A DNA stretch of 45,010 nt, taken from contig SUXY01000023.1 of the NCBI GenBank assembly GCA_015060705.1, positions 1 through 45,010 on the forward strand, given 5' to 3'. A program made the position numbers and the translations under genes. A model generated the notes under the pieces. That model had not been told where the DNA came from, ran no database searches, and saw nothing but the letters and a program-made list of their open reading frames with translations. The DNA comes from Bacteroides sp. (lineage in GTDB: Bacteria; Bacteroidota; Bacteroidia; Bacteroidales; Bacteroidaceae). Positions 40,877 through 45,010 of this stretch are shown in pieces (position 1 is the stretch's first letter; every line of letters begins with the position of its first letter).

Positions 40877-40878
40877 GT

Positions 40879-40913
40879 GTCCTTTTATATGTAACTTGTC
40901 AGAACGATATTTG
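40879..40913 (+). promoter_or_regulatory. Phage late promoter, copy 4 (lysis genes)
   Basis: GTCCTTTT (40879-40886), exactly 19 bp, GATATTTG (40906-40913). The -7 box has one mismatch (G for T). There is no terminator before it, so lysis genes can be reached both from here and from the tape measure promoter. Confidence 0.65.
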
Positions 40914-40931
40914 CATCAAAACATTGTGCAT

Positions 40932-41174
40932 ATGACTAGAGAACGAAAAATGAACATCCAATTGGCAACCGCCGTAGTACTGGCCTTGGCAGGTCTTGTA
41001 CTCATCATGATGGGGTTTTGGGTGTCTCCAATTGGCGAGATTCATAATTCCGTACTGGTAGCTTTCGGAGAAATCAGTACCTTCTCTGGCTGCCTGTTCG
41101 GTGTAGATTACCATTATAAAATAAACAAGTACCATGGACAAAAGAATCAGTCCGATAACAGCGGAACAGCTTAA
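40932..41174 (+). CDS. Holin-like small membrane protein
   Basis: 80 aa from the ATG at 40932; the frame is open to 40896, but that would begin upstream of the promoter -7 box. An ATG at 40950 is also possible. Two hydrophobic segments (IQLATAVVLALAGLVLIMMG; NSVLVAFGEISTFSGCLFGV) flank a short turn, and the tail is polar. Position immediately before the endolysin gene, which it overlaps by 41 bp, makes a holin the best guess. Confidence 0.65.
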   Translation: MTRERKMNIQLATAVVLALAGLVLIMMGFWVSPIGEIHNSVLVAFGEISTFSGCLFGVDYHYKINKYHGQKNQSDNSGTA

Positions 41175-41697
41175 AAGCATTATGCCACATGCAACGGCAG
41201 ATAACATCCGCACCTATCTTCCATACCTGAATGAAACGATCCTGCGGTTTGGTATTGATACAGCCATAAGACAATGTCATTTTCTGGCACAATTGGCTGT
41301 GGAAAGCGGTTCACTCAGATATGTACGTGAGTTGGCTTCAGGCGAAGCTTACGAAGGCCGTGAGAGTTTGGGCAATGTCTTTCCAGGAGATGGAGTAAAA
41401 TTCAAGGGCAGGGGACTCATCCAGTTGACAGGGAGAGAGAATTACCAGCGATTCCAGGATTGGTTGGTACTGAATTATGACGAAGATATAGATATTCTCA
41501 CATACCCTGAGCTGGTTGAAAATCCACAATTGGCCGTTATGGTCGCCGGATGGTATTGGGATGTCCGCAACATTAATGTATGGGCTGACCATGATGACAT
41601 CGTAAGGGTAACACAGAAAGTGAACGGTGGCCGTAATGGATTGACCCAACGTATTGAATTTCTGAATCGTGCAAAATTAGTCTTAGGTTGGTTATGA
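41134..41697 (+). CDS. GH19 endolysin (chitinase-fold lysozyme)
   Basis: 187 aa, all one GH19 domain. Glu57 in CHFLAQLAVESGSLRYVRE is the catalytic acid, followed by SGEAYEGR, GDGVKFKGRGLIQLTG and the late NGGRNGLTQR motif. In phages this fold cuts peptidoglycan glycan strands during lysis. There is no signal peptide, so export depends on a holin. Overlaps the holin-like gene by 41 bp and the spanin-like gene by 4 bp, forming a compact lysis cassette. Confidence 0.92.
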   Translation: MDKRISPITAEQLKSIMPHATADNIRTYLPYLNETILRFGIDTAIRQCHFLAQLAVESGSLRYVRELASGEAYEGRESLGNVFPGDGVKFKGRGLIQLTGRENYQRFQDWLVLNYDEDIDILTYPELVENPQLAVMVAGWYWDVRNINVWADHDDIVRVTQKVNGGRNGLTQRIEFLNRAKLVLGWL

Positions 41698-42164
41698 GAA
41701 GTATTTATCTTATATTGGGCTGTTGCCTGATGTTCTCCGCGGTAATGATCATGGGAATATGCATGCAGTCGTGCAAGAGCAAGCGTTCCATGGAGAAGAG
41801 TGAGCAGGTTGATAGTATTGCACTATCTGCTTGTAAAGAGGAGATGGACAGCTTTGCTTTCCGCCGTTTATTGGAACGCCGGAACAAAAGCTGGACTATG
41901 GAAGTGCTTCAATACCGGCCGATATTTGATTCTGCCGGGAAAGTGACGGACACGTATCTGGAGAAACGGATCCAAATGTCACATAGGCATGAAAAGGAAC
42001 GGGACAGTTCAGTCCATCATGTCATGATGCAAACTAAAGAAAATAATACGGATGTGCAGGTTTCCAAAGAATCAGAGTCTAAAGAAGAACCCGCACCGAA
42101 GTACCACAGGATATTTCTTTTTCTGGTATTGGCATTTCTTCTGTATCTAAAGATAAGGAGATGA
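41694..42164 (+). CDS. Probable unimolecular spanin (lipoprotein with C-terminal TM)
   Basis: 156 aa from the ATG at 41694 (a TTG at 41688 is possible). The N-terminus MRSIYLILGCCLMFSAVMIM leads to GICMQSCKSK, where Cys27 fits the relaxed Bacteroides lipobox. A charged helical linker (about 30-135) follows. The C-terminus has a membrane segment (RIFLFLVLAFLLYL) then KIRR. One chain spanning outer-membrane lipid anchor to inner-membrane helix is the definition of a u-spanin, as in T1. Third gene in the lysis cassette, which supports it. Confidence 0.65.
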   Translation: MRSIYLILGCCLMFSAVMIMGICMQSCKSKRSMEKSEQVDSIALSACKEEMDSFAFRRLLERRNKSWTMEVLQYRPIFDSAGKVTDTYLEKRIQMSHRHEKERDSSVHHVMMQTKENNTDVQVSKESESKEEPAPKYHRIFLFLVLAFLLYLKIRR

Positions 42165-42185
42165 TTTTGTAACTCTATCGTTTTC

Positions 42186-42215
42186 CCGTCTGCCCGTGAG
42201 GGTAGGCGGTTTTTT
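42186..42215 (+). terminator. Terminator after the lysis cassette
   Basis: CCGTCTGCCC pairs with GGGTAGGCGG (G-T pairs allowed) around GTGA, followed by six T. It runs directly into the late promoter. Confidence 0.8.
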
Positions 42216-42250
42216 GTCCTTTTTTGAAAACAGGACTACCCTTATCTTCG
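42216..42250 (+). promoter_or_regulatory. Phage late promoter, copy 5 (tail fibre)
   Basis: GTCCTTTT (42216-42223), exactly 19 bp, TATCTTCG (42243-42250). The -7 box has one mismatch. As at copy 2, only four bases separate it from the next ATG (42255), suggesting a leaderless start. Confidence 0.68.
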
Positions 42251-42254
42251 TGTC

Positions 42255-42527
42255 ATGAATGTATTTGAAGCGATAAAACAGATGAAGGTGTTGACGGACA
42301 AAGGACAAACTTTTTCCTTCAGCTTCATGAGCTATTCGATGGACAAGAACAGAAGCCATGGAATAGTGACTGTGGAACATGCCAAACTTCGTGCCGGCAA
42401 CCGGAAGGACCGTACCAGATACAATGACTATCTGTTGAACTTCATTGATATGGATACATTGGAAGAAAAGACATGCTGGCAGCCCTTGCTGCTCGAATTT
42501 AATGGTATAATGCTTGAACTGAACTGA
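42255..42527 (+). CDS. Small protein before the tail fibre, unknown
   Basis: 90 aa, ATG four bases after the late promoter -7 box; an ATG at 42282 is the alternative start. Compact alpha/beta (SFMSYSMDKNRSHGIVTVEH; NDYLLNFIDMDTLEEKTCWQ). No family recognised. It ends one base before the fibre gene, so a fibre chaperone or adaptor is conceivable. Confidence 0.6.
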   Translation: MNVFEAIKQMKVLTDKGQTFSFSFMSYSMDKNRSHGIVTVEHAKLRAGNRKDRTRYNDYLLNFIDMDTLEEKTCWQPLLLEFNGIMLELN

Positions 42528-42528
42528 T

Positions 42529-44703
42529 ATGGCAGAAGAAACAGAAGAAAACAAGATAAATCTGAACCTTGACTTTGAAAGTATCGTTCCATGGAACGGC
42601 CAGCAAGATACCGGTAAGGATGTTCGATTGAAACTTGACAGAAACTGGCAAAAGGTGGTGGATGCATTCAATGCTTTACTTGGTCATATGGTTACAACGG
42701 ATTATATGAATGAGAAATACCTCCGCAAAGACCAAGCAGACACAGCAAAAGAATTAATTACTTTCCTCAAAGGATTCCTTGTCGGTGAGAATGGTAGTGG
42801 CATTACAGTACTTCAAGATGGCACATCACAAGCCGTGGTTGACCGTCTGTATGTCAGGATAAAGGCTTATTTTGATGCACTTGAGGTTAAGAAAAAGACT
42901 TTTGTGGGTGGTGAACAAATTGTCGCTCCTGCAGGCATGAGGTGTATTCGTGTTGAGACATTGGAATCAGCTTATCGCTGTTACATGAAGGCTGAAGAAG
43001 AGGGTATTGAAATCGGAAATGAATTTGTTGTCGGACAATTGGCAATCTGCCAAGAATGCAATGTTAAGGTTGGGGTCTCTCATCATGTCGGCAATCGTTT
43101 CTATTGGCGTGAGGTAGTTGGTATAGGTGCTGATTACATAGATCTGTCAATAACCACCTGTGCTGCCGATTCAGACATACCCGCTGCCGGTGATGATATT
43201 GTTGGTTTGGGTCATCGCGATGACATAGTGCGCCAATCTGCCATAATCATTTCTTCTGTAGCTGAAACAGCTCCAAGCATTATCTTCTATCAAGGTATCA
43301 ATGATTTTACGTTGGTCGGTAAAGAAGTGATGGCATTCGAGTATGATCGTACAACCGGACATGCCAAAGTTCGGATATATGGGGACACTTATGTTGGTGA
43401 CAAGGAGCGCAGTACCTACATCGAATATACCCAGGAAAAGGGTGTTGACATTAAAGGCTCGTTCCATATAGAAAAAGGGTCTACTGGTTGGAAGAACCTG
43501 GAGGGTCTGCCTGAAGATATACAAGCTGCTGCAGATGCTGCGGCTAAAGCGCAAGAAGCGATTGCCAATGCCACTGTAGGTTCTGTCAACCTATTACGTA
43601 ATACAGGATTTACCGGTAGTTATGCAGCTGAAGAACTGGATTCCAATTCATCACTTGAGTCGGATTCTGAATTGTACAGCAAGGCCTTGAAATTTTGGAC
43701 GGGTATAGCAGCTGTTAATAGTGAAACGTCTTCAGCTTCTGGATATAGTGCTTCGATTGGCAGTTTGTCACAAACCGTTTCATTGATTGAAGGTGAATAT
43801 TATGTCATATCATTTAAAGCAAGAGGTACGAATCTGGCTATCAGTTGCGGTAATTATAACGTGGCTCAGAGTCTCACAGCCGATTATAAAAGATATACCC
43901 ACAAGTTTGTGTTTGGTGGTAGTGGTATATTCCTTGTCAGCGGTACCGCAGAAATTTGTGAAATTCAACTAGAACGTGGCTCCATAGCAACGGATTGGAA
44001 GCCGTCCATTCTTGACAACGACAAGTCTATGGCGGAATTCCAATCATTGACGTACTTAGTGGATGCTATCAAAAATGGTTCGGTAGATATTCTTGGTGGA
44101 TTGATTCTGTCATCGATGATCCAACTGGGCAATTATAAAGATGGCGTAATGCAGAAGGTCAATGCCGGTATCAGCGGTATCTATAACAGTGATGATGATG
44201 TTGCGATTTGGGCGGGTGGTTCATTTGAACAAGCCATCCGGACGGTGATGAAGCTGAAGTATGACAAAAAGAATCCTCCGACTGATGATGAATGGGAAGA
44301 GCTGGCTAATTTCGTCACCACTCATGGAGGTGATCTCTTTTTAAGAGGTTATATATATGCTTTAGGGGGATTGTTTAGAGGAACAATAGACATTGAGCAT
44401 GGAGGATATCGTATAAAGATTGGTCCCGATTCAGGCAATGGATGTCCATCGATTTCTATGTTTGACAGTGATGGGGCAGAGCTACTTACAATAAATATGC
44501 ATGATTTAGGTCTTGATAGAATGCCATACGTTACTTTATATTCTGCGGATGGTAAAGAGAGTACTTATTTAGCTCAGTATGGAGTTGTTTCAAACAAAGA
44601 ATTTGCAGATGGAAAATTTCGACAAACTGAGGTAGGACCTGGGTATATCAGAATAACGGACGGATTGGCTATTTTATGGGAACAAAAATTTTTGCCGGAA
44701 TAA
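42529..44703 (+). CDS. Tail fibre / receptor-binding protein
   Basis: 724 aa. The N-terminus (about 15-100: VPWNGQQDTGKDVRLKLDRN) is the attachment part seen in Bacteroides phage fibres. A coiled-coil linker (about 325-345, EDIQAAADAAAKAQEAIANA) leads to a jelly-roll, carbohydrate-binding-like module of about 350-490, with SVNLLRNTGFTGSY at its start and CEIQLERGSIATDWKPS at its end, the pattern of CBM-type domains. The C-terminal 200 residues are a beta-rich shaft and tip. It probably recognises capsule or surface glycans. Ends 11 bp before a second fibre gene. Confidence 0.78.
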   Translation: MAEETEENKINLNLDFESIVPWNGQQDTGKDVRLKLDRNWQKVVDAFNALLGHMVTTDYMNEKYLRKDQADTAKELITFLKGFLVGENGSGITVLQDGTSQAVVDRLYVRIKAYFDALEVKKKTFVGGEQIVAPAGMRCIRVETLESAYRCYMKAEEEGIEIGNEFVVGQLAICQECNVKVGVSHHVGNRFYWREVVGIGADYIDLSITTCAADSDIPAAGDDIVGLGHRDDIVRQSAIIISSVAETAPSIIFYQGINDFTLVGKEVMAFEYDRTTGHAKVRIYGDTYVGDKERSTYIEYTQEKGVDIKGSFHIEKGSTGWKNLEGLPEDIQAAADAAAKAQEAIANATVGSVNLLRNTGFTGSYAAEELDSNSSLESDSELYSKALKFWTGIAAVNSETSSASGYSASIGSLSQTVSLIEGEYYVISFKARGTNLAISCGNYNVAQSLTADYKRYTHKFVFGGSGIFLVSGTAEICEIQLERGSIATDWKPSILDNDKSMAEFQSLTYLVDAIKNGSVDILGGLILSSMIQLGNYKDGVMQKVNAGISGIYNSDDDVAIWAGGSFEQAIRTVMKLKYDKKNPPTDDEWEELANFVTTHGGDLFLRGYIYALGGLFRGTIDIEHGGYRIKIGPDSGNGCPSISMFDSDGAELLTINMHDLGLDRMPYVTLYSADGKESTYLAQYGVVSNKEFADGKFRQTEVGPGYIRITDGLAILWEQKFLPE

Positions 44704-44714
44704 ATTAATGAAGT

Positions 44715-45010
44715 ATGGAACTGAACAATATTAATAATAAAGGTGCTTGGTCAGAAATTGCGGCCGCCCTTAATCAGAATTTTTTAAAGATCTTGGCTGA
44801 ATTGTTGAAATATCAACATGTCACAACTATTTCAGGGGCCAATTTCTTAGGATATTTTACATCATCGTCAGTTTTGCCAAATCCAGCAGAAGCTGCATGG
44901 GCGGTAGCAGGTAATCTTAAGGCTGTTACGGTTTATGCCTATTATACTTCTGATGCTGTACCTAATGGTTTCTCTGCGGGTTGGAATGCGCTTAGTTCTC
45001 TGGGAACTTA
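44715..45010 (+). CDS. Second tail-fibre-like gene (partial, runs off the window)
   Basis: The first 98 codons from the ATG at 44715 read MELNNINNKGAWSEIAAALN then NFLKILAELLKYQHV, an N-terminal helix, and GANFLGYFTSSSVLPNPAEA. This start is characteristic of Bacteroides phage tail appendage proteins. The 3' end lies beyond 45010. Likely a further fibre or its tip, in the same unit as the 724-aa fibre. Confidence 0.65.
   Translation, partial: MELNNINNKGAWSEIAAALNQNFLKILAELLKYQHVTTISGANFLGYFTSSSVLPNPAEAAWAVAGNLKAVTVYAYYTSDAVPNGFSAGWNALSSLGT

Noticed and set aside
6291-45010. Transposable (Mu-like) phage or diversity-generating retroelement
   Set aside because: No MuA/MuB-type transposase, no reverse transcriptase and no template/variable repeat pair was found in the window.

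Overview
The window is a Bacteroidales chromosome (Bacteroides/Phocaeicola/Parabacteroides type) carrying a large prophage. Support for this comes from a pflB-pflA pair with typical Bacteroidales sequence, a secreted GH9 polysaccharide hydrolase, promoters of the Bacteroides form (TTTG, 19-20 bp, TAnnTTTG), mostly weak ribosome binding sites, and phage proteins of the kind found in Bacteroides prophages. The genus is not resolved.

Host part (1-6205): the 3' remnant of a DNA/RNA non-specific endonuclease gene (+ strand). The rest is on the minus strand: pflA, pflB, a GH9 glycoside hydrolase with a Sec signal peptide, and tRNA-Ser(GCU). The phage begins just right of the tRNA, probably within 6206-6290.

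Phage early region (6291-13265): a minus-strand XRE repressor with a coupled small protein faces a rightward operon across a control region holding four TGAGAA-type half sites. The rightward operon encodes a Cro-like HTH protein, a LuxR-type HTH protein with a four-cysteine cluster, three small unknown proteins, a 1017-aa primase-helicase (zinc ribbon, Toprim, SF3-type ATPase) and two small proteins. It ends at a strong terminator followed by a gene-free 480 bp region full of GCACAAAAA/TGTACAAAA iteron-like repeats, a candidate replication origin.

Head and packaging (13266-21941): two unknown proteins, S49-type prohead protease, major capsid protein, a tube/decoration-like protein, a Stealth-like glycosyltransferase, a helical protein, a PLD-type nuclease, small terminase candidates and the large terminase.

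Cargo (about 21960-28640): this lies where the portal gene would normally follow the terminase. It holds a segment resembling Bacteroides conjugative-element DNA (ArdC-N-like and coiled-coil genes) bounded by two large perfect inverted repeats, a DUF4160/DUF2442 toxin-antitoxin-like pair with a clear repeated operator, an AT-rich three-gene operon (STAS-HATPase fusion, DUF4325-like STAS protein, membrane protein), and a 1.3 kb cassette bounded by ~80 bp repeats that encodes a three-TM membrane protein, a 39-aa Pro-rich peptide and an unknown protein.

Late part 2 (28697-45010): a promoter and a highly structured leader RNA precede five tiny genes chained by Shine-Dalgarno sequences that double as Lys-Gly-Gly codons. 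Then come the neck protein, portal, connector and tail genes, a 1145-aa tape measure, holin-like protein, GH19 endolysin, a probable unimolecular spanin, a tail fibre and the start of a second fibre gene. No sheath gene is seen, so a siphovirus is most likely. No integrase is present, so the phage must continue past 45010.

The strongest unexpected signal is a promoter family: GTCCTTTT, exactly 19 bp, then a TAnnTTTG-like box, at five places (14271, 30311, 37384, 40879, 42216), each ahead of a late module. This looks like a dedicated late-gene promoter of this phage. Other top candidates are the switch-like leader RNA at 28732-29034 and the STAS/HATPase/membrane operon.
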